A stretch of 64,000 nt of DNA from the NCBI GenBank assembly GCA_037130365.1, contig JBAXTE010000018.1, positions 18,912 through 82,911 of the forward strand. Reading direction: 5' to 3'. Numbering within the stretch: the stretch's first letter is position 1; the number at the start of each line of letters is the position of its first letter. Positions 16,739 through 26,401 of the stretch are shown here, piece after piece. The position numbers were made by a program, and so were the translations under genes. The DNA is from JBAXTE01 sp037130365. GTDB lineage: Bacteria > Bacteroidota > Bacteroidia > Bacteroidales > WCHB1-69. Under the pieces are notes generated by a model. That model was given only the letters and a program-made list of their open reading frames with translations, did not search any database and had not been told where the DNA came from.

Positions 16739-17788
16739 ATGAACCTAATTGATAAAAAATACATTAAACGCTGTTTTGAATTAGCACTAAAAGGTTTGGG
16801 GGCTACTTCCCCTAACCCACTGGTTGGCAGCGTAGTGGTGTATAACGAGCGAATTATCGGGGAAGGTTTTCATCAAAAACAGGGAGAAGCTCATGCTGAA
16901 ATCAATGCTTTAAATTCGGTAAAAGAGCGAAATCTACTTCCTTTTTCAACGTTATATGTCAATTTAGAACCTTGTTCTCATTACGGAAAAACACCACCCT
17001 GTTCGTTACGAATTATCGATGAAAATATTCAACGCGTAGTTATTTCCAACATTGATCCATTCGAAAAAGTGGCTGGAAGTGGGATTCAAATGCTTCTAAA
17101 AGCAGGCATTGAAGTTACAAAATCGGTGTTCGAAGAGGAAGGTGCTTGGTTAAATCGTCGTTTTTTCACTTTCCATCAAAAAAAGCGTCCTTACATTATT
17201 TTAAAATGGGCTCAAACTCGCGATGGTTTTATTGATATTGATAGATTACATGCCCGAAATGACGCTTCAAATTGGATTACAAACGATGAATTAAAAATAT
17301 TAGTTCACAAATGGAGATCTGAAGAAGATGCCATTATGGTTGGATCTCACACAGTTGTTAACGATAATCCGCAACTGAATGTTCGCCATTGGTGCGGTAA
17401 AGATCCAATTAGAGTAGTGATTGACACCGAGCATCAACTTACAGACGATTCATATGTTTTTGATGGAACCATTCGCACGATTCTTTTTGTAGATAAACCA
17501 TATCAAACGCTTCATCCATCGATGGAGCAAATTGTAATGCCCATTCAAGATCGATTAAATTTTGTAATGTCGGCGCTATACGTTAGAGAAGTTCAATCCA
17601 TACTTATTGAAGGAGGTCAATTTCTGCTTCAATCGCTTATCAGAAGCCATTTATGGGATGAGGCTCGGGTGTTAACGGGAAACAAAAACTTTGGAAATGG
17701 ACTCCCTGCACCACAAATAAACAGTCTTCCAATCTCAACCAAAACCATTGCGGGAGACACTATTACCACATATATAAATAAAAACTAA
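16739..17788 (+). CDS. ribD: Bifunctional riboflavin biosynthesis protein RibD
   Basis: A 349-residue fusion of pyrimidine deaminase and reductase. The deaminase half has GATSPNPLVGSVVV (21-34), zinc ligands in HAE (52-54) and PCSHYGKTPPC (78-88). The reductase half has RPYIILKWAQTRDGFI, NDELKILVHKWRSEEDAIMVGS, TVVNDNPQLNVR and ILIEGGQFLLQSLI. It performs the second and third steps from GTP toward the lumazine precursor of riboflavin, using NADPH. The downstream DMT transporter starts 4 bases after the stop and is probably cotranscribed. A kinase-only RibF lies far off at 38940. Confidence 0.97.
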   Translation: MNLIDKKYIKRCFELALKGLGATSPNPLVGSVVVYNERIIGEGFHQKQGEAHAEINALNSVKERNLLPFSTLYVNLEPCSHYGKTPPCSLRIIDENIQRVVISNIDPFEKVAGSGIQMLLKAGIEVTKSVFEEEGAWLNRRFFTFHQKKRPYIILKWAQTRDGFIDIDRLHARNDASNWITNDELKILVHKWRSEEDAIMVGSHTVVNDNPQLNVRHWCGKDPIRVVIDTEHQLTDDSYVFDGTIRTILFVDKPYQTLHPSMEQIVMPIQDRLNFVMSALYVREVQSILIEGGQFLLQSLIRSHLWDEARVLTGNKNFGNGLPAPQINSLPISTKTIAGDTITTYINKN

Positions 17789-17792
17789 ATTT

Positions 17793-18653
17793 ATGCTTTT
17801 GCTCCTTATTGCTATCCTATTTTATGTAGGAATTTTTGTAACATTTAAACTTTTCAGCCGCTATAATATCAGTAATTTCACTGCTATTATGATTAATTAT
17901 CTGGTCGCTTCGCTCACTGGGTTATTGGCTTTTGGAGGATTTTCTAAACTTGATTTGATTATAAATGCACCATGGATTTGGATTGCGACTGTAATTGGGA
18001 TTCTATTTGTAGTGGTTTTTTACCTTTTTGCAATCTGTTCGCAAAAACTGAGCGTAACTATGACTGCAATGTCAAGCAAAATGTCGGTAGTAATTCCTGT
18101 TTTTGCACTTTTATATCTTTTCAATGATCCCATAGCTCCATTAAAAATTGCTGGGTTAGTGTTGGTTATACTATCGCTGTATTTAATAATGAAACCCGAT
18201 AAAAAAGCACCAATCGACAAAAAATATTTATTTATTCCAATTTTAATTTTTATTGGAGCTGGCATTTCAGATACCCTTTTTGGATATGCCAAACGAGCTT
18301 TTGAAATCAGTTCATCCAACGATTCGGCCCTTTTTGTCTCAACAATTTTTGGAATTTCGTTTATTTTAGGAGTTCTTATCTTTCCATTTACAATTAAACG
18401 TGGAAAACCCCTGATTTTAAAAGCAGATTTAATTGGAGGAATTGTATTAGGTGTAATTAATTTTGCTGCAGTATACTTTTTTACTTACGCCCAAGGATCT
18501 TTTCAAGCGAGTGTATTTTTCCCAATTTTCAATGTAGGTGTTGTGGCTTTATCAGCACTTACCGGACTTATCTTTTTTAAAGAACGATTAAATATTTATA
18601 ATTATATTGGCTTAGCTATTTCGCTAGGCGCTATTGCATTGATAAACATTTAA
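17793..18653 (+). CDS. EamA/DMT-family transporter
   Basis: A 286-residue membrane protein with about ten hydrophobic segments in two repeated halves, typical of EamA (drug/metabolite transporter) proteins. Visible features are MTAMSSKMSVVIPVFALLYL (about 90-109) and, in the second half, ASVFFPIFNVGVVALSALTG (about 239-258), the equivalent of the conserved P-rich helix. It follows ribD by 4 bases; cotranscription raises the possibility of a flavin or related substrate, but that is only context. The substrate cannot be read from sequence. Confidence 0.88.
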   Translation: MLLLLIAILFYVGIFVTFKLFSRYNISNFTAIMINYLVASLTGLLAFGGFSKLDLIINAPWIWIATVIGILFVVVFYLFAICSQKLSVTMTAMSSKMSVVIPVFALLYLFNDPIAPLKIAGLVLVILSLYLIMKPDKKAPIDKKYLFIPILIFIGAGISDTLFGYAKRAFEISSSNDSALFVSTIFGISFILGVLIFPFTIKRGKPLILKADLIGGIVLGVINFAAVYFFTYAQGSFQASVFFPIFNVGVVALSALTGLIFFKERLNIYNYIGLAISLGAIALINI

Positions 18654-18840
18654 AATCATCACTTTAAGGAAATCATTATCTTTGTTCTTTATATCGATTT
18701 TCAAAAATATACGTACTGAAAAGTCATTATTTGTAAAAATTATTTTGGTATATATTTTGCAATAATTGGCGCTTCTTAAAATTTATTTATACTTAAAAAC
18801 TGAAAAGATTCTTAAAATCTCGAACAAAAACGGTAGAATT

Positions 18841-21800
18841 ATGAAAAAAATGTTTTTACTTTTTATGGCAATAATGTGTGGAAGTTTTGCTTTTGCAATT
18901 TTGCCCACTCCTGCGTTGGTCACTCCTGCACAAGCAGCAATAAATCAAGATGTAAATGTCACCCTCGACTGGGGAAATGTTACAGGTGCTACCTATTATG
19001 AGTACAAACTCAGCAGCAATCCATTGCTAACAGGTGCTTCAACCATTTCTACAGGAAGTAACTCGTATGCTGTAACTTCAAATTTATTGTTTAACACCAC
19101 GTATTATTGGGTTGCCAGAGCTCGTAGCACTACTGACAGTAGCAATTGGACGTCCACATTTCAATTTACCACACATGATATTATTTCTCAAGTTACTCCA
19201 AGTCACGGAGCTACAGCTCAAGATGTAAATGTAACTTTAGATTGGGCAAATGTAAATGGAATTACAAATTATGATGTAGAATTTGACACCAATGCAACAT
19301 TTAATAGCTCATTGCATCAATTTCAAACTACCACAAGTACATATTCGTATTATGTCACTTCAAATTTACTTTTTGCAACAAAATATTATTGGAGAGTCAG
19401 AGCTAGACATGCTACTGACACCACCAGTTGGAGTTCGGTTTGGAATTTTACCACGCTTAATAATGTTTCACAAGTAACTCCAACCAATGGTTCCACGGCT
19501 CAAGATGTAAATGTTACTCTAGATTGGAATTCAGTTAATGGAATTACAAATTATGATGTAGAATTTGACACCAATGCAACATTTAATAGCTCATTACATC
19601 AATTTCAAACTACCACAAGTACTTATTCATATTACGTCACTTCAAATTTACTTTTTGCAACTAAATATTATTGGAGAGTAAGAGCCAGACATGCTACAGA
19701 CACCACCAGTTGGAGTTCGGTTTGGAATTTTACTACACTCAATAATGTTTCACAAGTAACTCCAACCAATGGAGCCACGGCTCAAGATGTAAATGTTACT
19801 CTAGATTGGAATTCGGTAAATGGAATTACAAATTATGATGTAGAATTTGACACCAATGCAACATTTAATAGCGCATTACATCAATTTCAAACTACCACAA
19901 GTACTTATTCATATTATGTCACTTCAAATTTGCTATTTGCAACCAAATATTATTGGAGAGTCAGAGCCAGACATGCGACTGATACCACAAGTTGGAGTCC
20001 GGTTTGGAATTTTACTACGCACAACAATGTTTCACAAGTAACACCAACCAATGGAGCCACGGCTCAAGATGTAAATGTTACTTTGGATTGGAATTCGGTA
20101 AATGGAATTACAAATTATGATGTAGAATTTGACACCAATGCAACATTTAATAGCGCATTACATCAATTTCAAACTACCACAAGTACTTATTCATATTATG
20201 TCACTTCAAATTTGCTATTTGCAACCAAATATTATTGGAGAGTCAGAGCCAGACATGCAACTGATACCACCAGTTGGAGTACGGTTTGGAATTTTACTAC
20301 GCTCAATAATGTTTCACTAGTAACACCTACCAATGGCGCCACAGCTCAAGATGTAAATGTTACTTTGGATTGGAATCTTGTCAACGGAATTACAAATTAT
20401 GATGTAGAATTTGACACCAATGCAACATTTAATAGCTCCTTGCATCAATTTCAAACTACCACAAGTACATATTCTTATTATAATACTTCGAATTTACATT
20501 TTGCCACCAAATATTATTGGAGAGTGAGAGCTAGACATTCTGCTGACACCACTAGCTGGAGTACGGTTTGGAATTTTACAACAACCACAGGAATGCCCGT
20601 TCATGTTTCCCCATCAAATAGTGCAATCAGTGTTTCGTTAAATCCAACATTAGATTGGAATCTAGTAAACGGTATTACAGCCTATCAATACGAATATTCT
20701 ATTGATTCAAATTTTATCGGTGCCACACCTGTTGGAACTGGAACAACCTCTCAAGTAGGATTAACAAGTTTAAGTTATGGCGAAACCTATTTCTGGCGAG
20801 TTCGCACTTACCATAGTGCAGATACTTCAGATTGGACGACACCTTGGAAATTTACCACACTTTATCAATTAACGAACCCAGTACAACTAAGTAGTCCAGC
20901 GAATGCAACTACTGGAATATCAACTGCAACTACTTTGTTGCAATGGCAAACTTTAACTGGAGCTGTATTTTATGAATATATTTATGCAAATAATGCATCT
21001 TTCTCCGGATCAGTTAGTGGAACAACCACTGGATTAAGTGTAACATCAGGAAACTTAAGTCAAGGCACAACTTATTACTGGAAAGTAAGAGCCAACAATG
21101 GAAGTGGATATTCCCCTTGGTCGGTAGTTTGGACATTTTCAACCACTGGAATAGGAACACCAATTTTATTAAGTCCTTCAAATGGTGCAATAAATCAACC
21201 GATTTCAAATTTAATTTTAGATTGGCAAGATGCTTCAGGTGGCACTTTCTACGAATATCAGTATGGAACAGATGTTTTATTTACAAGTCCAGCACCAACA
21301 TCATCAACAAGTACAGTTTCTACGGTGACTATAAATGGATTATCGAATAACACAACTTATTATTGGAGAGTAAGAACTATCAATGGCACCAATCAATCAA
21401 GTTGGTCCACCGTATGGAGTTTTACAACTGCTGGTTTAGAAATTCCTACATTAATAAGTCCCACAAATGGCGCTACAAACCAACTCATAGCTGGATTAAT
21501 TTTAGATTGGGGAAACACTTTAAATGCGGTATCATACGAATATCAATATTGTACAGATGCGCAGTTTATTTCTCCGGCTCCGATATCTGCTACAAACACA
21601 ATTTCTACCGCTACAATTAATGGACTATCAAACAACACAACTTATTTTTGGAGAGTTCGTAGTTACAATGGCTCTATTTATTCATCTTGGTCCACAGTAT
21701 GGAGTTTTACAACTGTTGGAGTTGAAATTCCTACGTTAATAAGTCCAGCAAATGGTGCTACAAACCAAGTTATAAATAGTTTGATTTTAGATTGGGGAAA

Positions 21801-22260
21801 TACTACCAATGCTGTTTTCTATGAATATCAATACGATACAGATGTTCAATTTACAAATCCTGCACCAATATCAGCCACAACAACCGTTTCTACAGCTATA
21901 ATAAATGGACTTACGAACAACACAACCTATTTCTGGAGAGTTCGAACTAACGATGGAAATAACTTCTCTTCATGGTCAACTATTTGGAGCTTTACGACTG
22001 TAACGAATATTGGAATTTCAGAAAATACAAATTCTATTGAATTCTATCCAAACCCTTCAAAAGATTTTATTTTCTTGAACTTCGAAAGCAGTAATCCAAA
22101 AACAGTTTGCATTTATGATTTGATGGGCAAACTAGTTTTATCGTCAAACATATCTGATAATCAAGCTCAAATTGATATCCATTTTCTTGCTGCTGGTTCA
22201 TATATTATCAAAATAATTGGCAAATCTAAAATAGTCACTAGAACTTTAATAAAAGAATAA
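18841..22260 (+). CDS. Giant T9SS surface protein with tandem Fn3-like repeats
   Basis: About 1139 residues from the ATG at 18841 (MKKMFLLFMAIMCGSFAFA signal peptide; a TTG start at 18766 would bury it). The protein contains about eleven fibronectin-III-like units of 90-100 residues, each beginning with a P(T/S)NGA(T)xxxxVxxTLDW-type strand and ending with YYWRVRAR and W(N/S)FTT. Units 2-6 are nearly identical. The last 80 residues (FYPNPSKDFIFLNFES onward) are a T9SS type A sorting domain. Likely an extended adhesin-like stalk; no catalytic domain is seen. A strong terminator follows. Confidence 0.9.
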   Translation: MKKMFLLFMAIMCGSFAFAILPTPALVTPAQAAINQDVNVTLDWGNVTGATYYEYKLSSNPLLTGASTISTGSNSYAVTSNLLFNTTYYWVARARSTTDSSNWTSTFQFTTHDIISQVTPSHGATAQDVNVTLDWANVNGITNYDVEFDTNATFNSSLHQFQTTTSTYSYYVTSNLLFATKYYWRVRARHATDTTSWSSVWNFTTLNNVSQVTPTNGSTAQDVNVTLDWNSVNGITNYDVEFDTNATFNSSLHQFQTTTSTYSYYVTSNLLFATKYYWRVRARHATDTTSWSSVWNFTTLNNVSQVTPTNGATAQDVNVTLDWNSVNGITNYDVEFDTNATFNSALHQFQTTTSTYSYYVTSNLLFATKYYWRVRARHATDTTSWSPVWNFTTHNNVSQVTPTNGATAQDVNVTLDWNSVNGITNYDVEFDTNATFNSALHQFQTTTSTYSYYVTSNLLFATKYYWRVRARHATDTTSWSTVWNFTTLNNVSLVTPTNGATAQDVNVTLDWNLVNGITNYDVEFDTNATFNSSLHQFQTTTSTYSYYNTSNLHFATKYYWRVRARHSADTTSWSTVWNFTTTTGMPVHVSPSNSAISVSLNPTLDWNLVNGITAYQYEYSIDSNFIGATPVGTGTTSQVGLTSLSYGETYFWRVRTYHSADTSDWTTPWKFTTLYQLTNPVQLSSPANATTGISTATTLLQWQTLTGAVFYEYIYANNASFSGSVSGTTTGLSVTSGNLSQGTTYYWKVRANNGSGYSPWSVVWTFSTTGIGTPILLSPSNGAINQPISNLILDWQDASGGTFYEYQYGTDVLFTSPAPTSSTSTVSTVTINGLSNNTTYYWRVRTINGTNQSSWSTVWSFTTAGLEIPTLISPTNGATNQLIAGLILDWGNTLNAVSYEYQYCTDAQFISPAPISATNTISTATINGLSNNTTYFWRVRSYNGSIYSSWSTVWSFTTVGVEIPTLISPANGATNQVINSLILDWGNTTNAVFYEYQYDTDVQFTNPAPISATTTVSTAIINGLTNNTTYFWRVRTNDGNNFSSWSTIWSFTTVTNIGISENTNSIEFYPNPSKDFIFLNFESSNPKTVCIYDLMGKLVLSSNISDNQAQIDIHFLAAGSYIIKIIGKSKIVTRTLIKE
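19189..20598 (+). repeat. Five tandem 282-bp coding repeats
   Basis: Units begin at about 19189, 19471, 19753, 20035 and 20317 with CAAGTNACNCCA-like starts; each is 282 bp (94 codons). Units 2-4 differ at only a few positions, the fifth has more changes (LDWNLVNG, YYNTSNLHFA). This points to recent duplication or gene conversion and predicts copy-number variation between strains. Confidence 0.92.
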
Positions 22261-22280
22261 ACTTGAATATATGATTCTGA

Positions 22281-22318
22281 AAAACGTCGGACTATTTAGT
22301 CTGACGTTTTTTTTTGAT
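22281..22318 (+). terminator. Terminator after the repeat protein
   Basis: AAAACGTCGGACTA pairs with TAGTCTGACGTTTT (one mismatch) with a two-base loop and is followed by a run of T, 21 bases after the stop codon. Confidence 0.87.
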
Positions 22319-22363
22319 TTGCTAAAAAAAATATGTAGCTTTACCTAATTAATTTTCGAGAGC

Positions 22364-22975
22364 ATGTTTGACGATTCTTACAATACCATTACAATTAATT
22401 CCGAAGGGAAATACACGGAGAAAGGAAGCAAATTCTTATCGTTCTGTTTTCCAGTGAAATCGGAAATTGAAGTAAAAGAGATTCTTGCAAATTTGAGGAA
22501 AGAGTACTTTGATGCTCGTCATCATTGCTACGCTTATCGTTTGGGCTGGGATAAATCTGCATTTCGATTTAACGACGATGGAGAACCTTCGGGAACTGCT
22601 GGGCGACCAATATACGGACAAATTCTCTCCAATGATTTAACTAATGTTCTGATTGTTGTTATTCGTTATTTTGGAGGAACAAAACTTGGAGTCAGTGGAT
22701 TAATAAATGCATATAAAATTGCTACTATTGAAGCCTTACATTCAAACAAAATCATCGAAATTGCGATTAAAGATTTATATCATATTGAATTTAATTACGA
22801 TAAAATGAGTGATGTAATGAAGATTTTAAAACAACCCGGAATTGAGCTTATAGAAACAGATTTTAACACCATTTGCAACATTACACTTAGCGTTACAAAA
22901 ACGATGACTGTTCAAGCATACGATGCGCTTACAAAGGTAGAAAACACCAAAGTTGAATACATAAAAACAATTTAA
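22364..22975 (+). CDS. YigZ/IMPACT family protein
   Basis: A 203-residue member of the UPF0029/IMPACT family. Diagnostic stretches are YTEKGSKFLSFCFPVKSE, YFDARHHCYAYRLG (about 50-63), FRFNDDGEPSGTAGRPIYGQ (about 68-87), VLIVVIRYFGGTKLGVSGLI (about 96-115), then a C-terminal DUF1949-like ferredoxin-fold domain. The molecular role of bacterial members is not firmly established. No signal peptide, so cytoplasmic. The 5'-nucleotidase pair starts 11 bases downstream and may be cotranscribed. Confidence 0.93.
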   Translation: MFDDSYNTITINSEGKYTEKGSKFLSFCFPVKSEIEVKEILANLRKEYFDARHHCYAYRLGWDKSAFRFNDDGEPSGTAGRPIYGQILSNDLTNVLIVVIRYFGGTKLGVSGLINAYKIATIEALHSNKIIEIAIKDLYHIEFNYDKMSDVMKILKQPGIELIETDFNTICNITLSVTKTMTVQAYDALTKVENTKVEYIKTI

Positions 22976-22986
22976 TAGAATAAATT

Positions 22987-23775
22987 ATGATTATAAAACA
23001 AAAGAATATTTTAAAAACCAATATCCTGATTTTATTTTTAGGATTGTTTTTGATAGTAAAAACCACGTTTGGGCAATATACGCCAGTTTCTTCAACATAT
23101 ACTTCGATTATGGTGAATAGTGAAAACGCAAAAGCACCAGATACATTGATTGCAAAATTCATTGAAACATATCGATTAGCAGTTCAAAAAAAGATGAATG
23201 TGACGATAGCATCTAGTGAGCAAGCCATTGAGGCCGAAAAACCAGAAGGCACACTCAATAATTTAGTGGCTGATGCTGTATTTCAAATTGGCAAAATTCA
23301 CTACAAACCAGCCGACGGAAAGAACATCGATTTTTGTCTTCTTAATTATGGTGGACTTCGAAAAAGTTTACCAAAAGGGAATATTATGATTGGGAACGTA
23401 TTTGAGTTGATGCCTTTCGATAATCAACTTTGCGTAATAACACTCAAAGGGGCGCAGGTTGTTCAACTATTTGATTTTTTGGCAAAGAAAATTGAAGGTC
23501 ATCCCATTGCCAATTGTAGGTTAATTGTAGATAATAACCAAGCAACTCAAATCACAATTGGAGGAGTAGCATTAGATAGTTCAAAAACGTATAAAGTGGT
23601 TACCAATGATTACCTATCAACGGGAAATGATGGAATGTACTTTTTTAAACAAGCTCTTAAAGTAGAAACCATTGATTGTTTAATTAGAGATGCCATTCTT
23701 GATTATCTTCGAAAAAATGGAGAAAAACCATTGAACTTAGTAAAAGATGGTAGATATACAGTTAAATATCAATAG
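22987..23775 (+). CDS. 5'-nucleotidase C-terminal domain protein
   Basis: A 262-residue secreted protein (hydrophobic signal 11-33) that consists only of the 5_nucleotid_C domain of UshA-type nucleotidases. Motifs: EGTLNNLVADAVFQIGK (about 80-96), CLLNYGGLRKSLPKGNI, NVFELMPFDNQLCVITLKG, and TNDYLSTGNDGMYFF (substrate-binding FxxxGGDG-like region). In complete enzymes this domain binds the nucleoside. The metal-bearing half is encoded by the next gene, 29 bases downstream, so together they would reconstitute one periplasmic enzyme in two chains. Confidence 0.92.
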   Translation: MIIKQKNILKTNILILFLGLFLIVKTTFGQYTPVSSTYTSIMVNSENAKAPDTLIAKFIETYRLAVQKKMNVTIASSEQAIEAEKPEGTLNNLVADAVFQIGKIHYKPADGKNIDFCLLNYGGLRKSLPKGNIMIGNVFELMPFDNQLCVITLKGAQVVQLFDFLAKKIEGHPIANCRLIVDNNQATQITIGGVALDSSKTYKVVTNDYLSTGNDGMYFFKQALKVETIDCLIRDAILDYLRKNGEKPLNLVKDGRYTVKYQ

Positions 23776-23804
23776 TTTGAATTAATAATTTAAAAAATAA
23801 AGAG

Positions 23805-24680
23805 ATGAAAAAATCAATCAATAAATATTATTTCCTAGCTATTGTTACCCTTTTAGTTTTCTCTAATTCAGGATGGATATACGGGCAACAAGCCAATACG
23901 ACAACCATCACCATTCTTCATACAAATGATACACACAGTAGAATTGAATCACTGACTAGCAACGACAAAAGATATCCAGGAAGAGCAGGTTATGTTAATC
24001 GAGCTGCAATTATCAATAATACCAGAAAAGAGCAAAAAAACACTTTATTGCTAGATGCAGGGGATTTTTTACAAGGAACACCTTATTTCAATTTTTATAA
24101 AGGCACACTCGAAATCGAATTGATGAACCGATTAGGCTATGTTGCCGCAACATTAGGAAATCACGAGTTTGATTTGGGAGTGAATCACCTAGCGAAAATA
24201 CTAAAAAAGGCAAAATTTTCGATTTTGAATTGTAATTATGATGTTAGTAAATCCCCATTGAAGAAAATAATCAAGCCTTGGATAATAGTTAAACTAGGAG
24301 TTTTAAAAATTGGCATCACAGGTGTTGGGGTAAATCCAGAAGGATTAATTACTCCTGAAAATTTTAAAGGAATTATTTATCATGACGCAATAGAATCAGT
24401 CAATAAAACAGCCCAAATGTTAAAATTTGATAAAACTTGTGATTATATAATTTGTTTATCTCACTTAGGTTATCAACAACCAAATGGTATTCCCAGCGAC
24501 ATTGAGTTGGCTAAAAATTCATCCTTTATAAATGTCATTATTGGAGGGCACACACACACGTTACTCGAACAACCTGATACAGTGATTAATATCATCGAAA
24601 AAACGGTAAGCATTACACAATGTGGCAGTATGGGTATAAATATAGGGCGCATGGATGTGGCATTTCAACGTAGCAAGTAG
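23805..24680 (+). CDS. 5'-nucleotidase metallophosphatase-domain protein
   Basis: A 291-residue secreted metallophosphoesterase (signal peptide 8-27) comprising only the N-terminal half of UshA-type 5'-nucleotidases. The metal ligands are all present: ILHTNDTHSRI (DxH), LLLDAGDFLQGTPYFNF (GD), ATLGNHEFDLG (GNHE), CLSHLGY and GGHTHTLLEQ (GHxH). It should hydrolyse phosphoester bonds of nucleotides in the periplasm. The order C-half gene before N-half gene is the reverse of the domain order in fused enzymes. It ends about 200 bases before dnaA. Confidence 0.93.
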   Translation: MKKSINKYYFLAIVTLLVFSNSGWIYGQQANTTTITILHTNDTHSRIESLTSNDKRYPGRAGYVNRAAIINNTRKEQKNTLLLDAGDFLQGTPYFNFYKGTLEIELMNRLGYVAATLGNHEFDLGVNHLAKILKKAKFSILNCNYDVSKSPLKKIIKPWIIVKLGVLKIGITGVGVNPEGLITPENFKGIIYHDAIESVNKTAQMLKFDKTCDYIICLSHLGYQQPNGIPSDIELAKNSSFINVIIGGHTHTLLEQPDTVINIIEKTVSITQCGSMGINIGRMDVAFQRSK

Positions 24681-24877
24681 CTTGTAGAGTATATCACCAT
24701 AAGTAAAAAAAAGATGAAAGTCAATAGAAAATAAATTTTTTTTTTATCTTTTTTTTGTTGACATTTGTTGAATAATTGTTACAAACAAATATTATAATAA
24801 TTAACAAAAAACAAACTCTTCAGATAGAAGACTATAACGATATCTATATCAGAACTATAACAGCGAAAAGGGAATTT

Positions 24878-26326
24878 ATGGAAAGCATTATCACTACAAG
24901 TTGCACTGAAATTTGGGAAAATTGTCTGAAAATTATCAAGGACAATATTAATTATCGTAGCTTCCAAACTTGGTTTGAACCAATAATTCCTATTAAATTA
25001 GAAAATAATATTCTTACTATACAAGTTCCTAGTCAATTTTTTTATGAATATATCGAAGAACATTACATTAGCTTATTAAAAAAGACCATTCGCAAAGAGT
25101 TAGGATCTGTTGGAAGATTGGAATATAGTATTGTAATGGACAACTCCCAAAACTCAAATGGTCCATTAACGATTAAATTACCCACAGCTAACAAGAATGC
25201 AACAAAAAATCCTTCAGTAGCTATGCCAATAGATATAAACAAAAATTCATCAAAGGAGATTCCAAATCCATTTATTATTCCTGGATTGAAGAAGATTAAC
25301 ATCCAATCACAACTTGTGGACACTCTTAATTTTGATAATTTTGTAGAAGGAGAGTGCAATAGACTAGCTCGTTCAGCAGGATATGCTGTTTCCGAAAACC
25401 CTGGTGGAACTGCATTTAGTCCACTTTTTATATACTCAAAAGTTGGCCTTGGCAAAACTCATTTATCCCATGCAATTGGGGTTCAAATTAAAGAAAATTT
25501 CCCTGAAAAGATTGTGCTTTATGTTCAAGCAGAGCAATTCTATCAACAATACATCGAGTCTATTAGGAACAATAATCATAATGACTTCATTCATTTTTAT
25601 CAAATGATTGATGTGTTAATTATTGATGATATTCACGATTTATCAGGAAAAGAGAAGACACAAGATGCTTTCTTTCACATATTTAACCATTTGCACCAAA
25701 AAGGCAAACAGCTCATTATTACATCCGACAAATCGCCAGTAGAAATGGTGGGATTTGAACAGCGCTTACTCTCTCGTTTTAAATGGGGATTAGCGGCAGA
25801 TTTACAAGAGCCAAACCTAGAAACCAGAATTGCAATTCTTCAAAAAAGATTATATAACGATGGAATTGAAATGCCTAACGATGTAATTGAATATATTGCT
25901 TATAGCGTTTCTACAAACATTCGAGAGTTATACGGAGCACTTACTTCAATTCTTGCACAATCGTCGCTCAATAAAAAAATCATCACCACTGAGCTTGCTA
26001 AACAGATGATTGACAAATATGTAAAAAGCACTGCAAGAGAAATTTCAATAGACTTTATCCAAAAAATCGTCTGTGATTATTTCAACATTCCTGTTGACCA
26101 AATGAATTCGAAGACTAGAAAGCGCGAAATTGTTCAAGTTCGTCAACTGTCAATGTATTTTTCAAAAAGGCTCACCAATTACTCACTTTCTACGATTGGA
26201 ATCCATTGTGGAAAAAAAGATCATGCAACTGTACTTCACGCTTGTAAGGCCATTACAAACCTAATCGAAACCGACAAATCATTTAGAATGCAAGTGGACG
26301 ATATTGAAAAGAAAATCAAAATCTAA
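24878..26326 (+). CDS. dnaA: Chromosomal replication initiator protein DnaA
   Basis: 482 residues from the ATG at 24878 (MESIITTSCTEIWENCLKII), the start matching domain I of other DnaA proteins; the frame is open to 24776 but those residues are atypical. Domain I contains YRSFQTWFEPI. The AAA+ core has Walker A KVGLGKTHLSHAIG (about 187-200), Walker B VLIIDDIHDLSGKEKTQ (about 245-261) and the RLLSRFKWGL arginine-finger region. Domain IV ends with the DnaA signature IGIHCGKKDHATVLHACKAI (about 437-456). It opens the origin and loads helicase. No cluster of TTATNCACA boxes is visible next to it, so oriC is probably elsewhere. Confidence 0.98.
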   Translation: MESIITTSCTEIWENCLKIIKDNINYRSFQTWFEPIIPIKLENNILTIQVPSQFFYEYIEEHYISLLKKTIRKELGSVGRLEYSIVMDNSQNSNGPLTIKLPTANKNATKNPSVAMPIDINKNSSKEIPNPFIIPGLKKINIQSQLVDTLNFDNFVEGECNRLARSAGYAVSENPGGTAFSPLFIYSKVGLGKTHLSHAIGVQIKENFPEKIVLYVQAEQFYQQYIESIRNNNHNDFIHFYQMIDVLIIDDIHDLSGKEKTQDAFFHIFNHLHQKGKQLIITSDKSPVEMVGFEQRLLSRFKWGLAADLQEPNLETRIAILQKRLYNDGIEMPNDVIEYIAYSVSTNIRELYGALTSILAQSSLNKKIITTELAKQMIDKYVKSTAREISIDFIQKIVCDYFNIPVDQMNSKTRKREIVQVRQLSMYFSKRLTNYSLSTIGIHCGKKDHATVLHACKAITNLIETDKSFRMQVDDIEKKIKI

Positions 26327-26370
26327 TATTGCATGGGGTAAAAAATCCATGCAGATACAACATATTAAAG

Positions 26371-26401
26371 AGAGGGATCATAAAAATGGTTCCTCTTTTT
26401 A
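26371..26401. terminator. Bidirectional terminator between dnaA and the TPR gene
   Basis: AGAGGGATCA (26371-26380) pairs with TGGTTCCTCT (26387-26396, two wobble pairs) and is followed by a T-run. The T-run overlaps the stop codon of the convergent TPR gene at 26399-26401. Confidence 0.75.
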
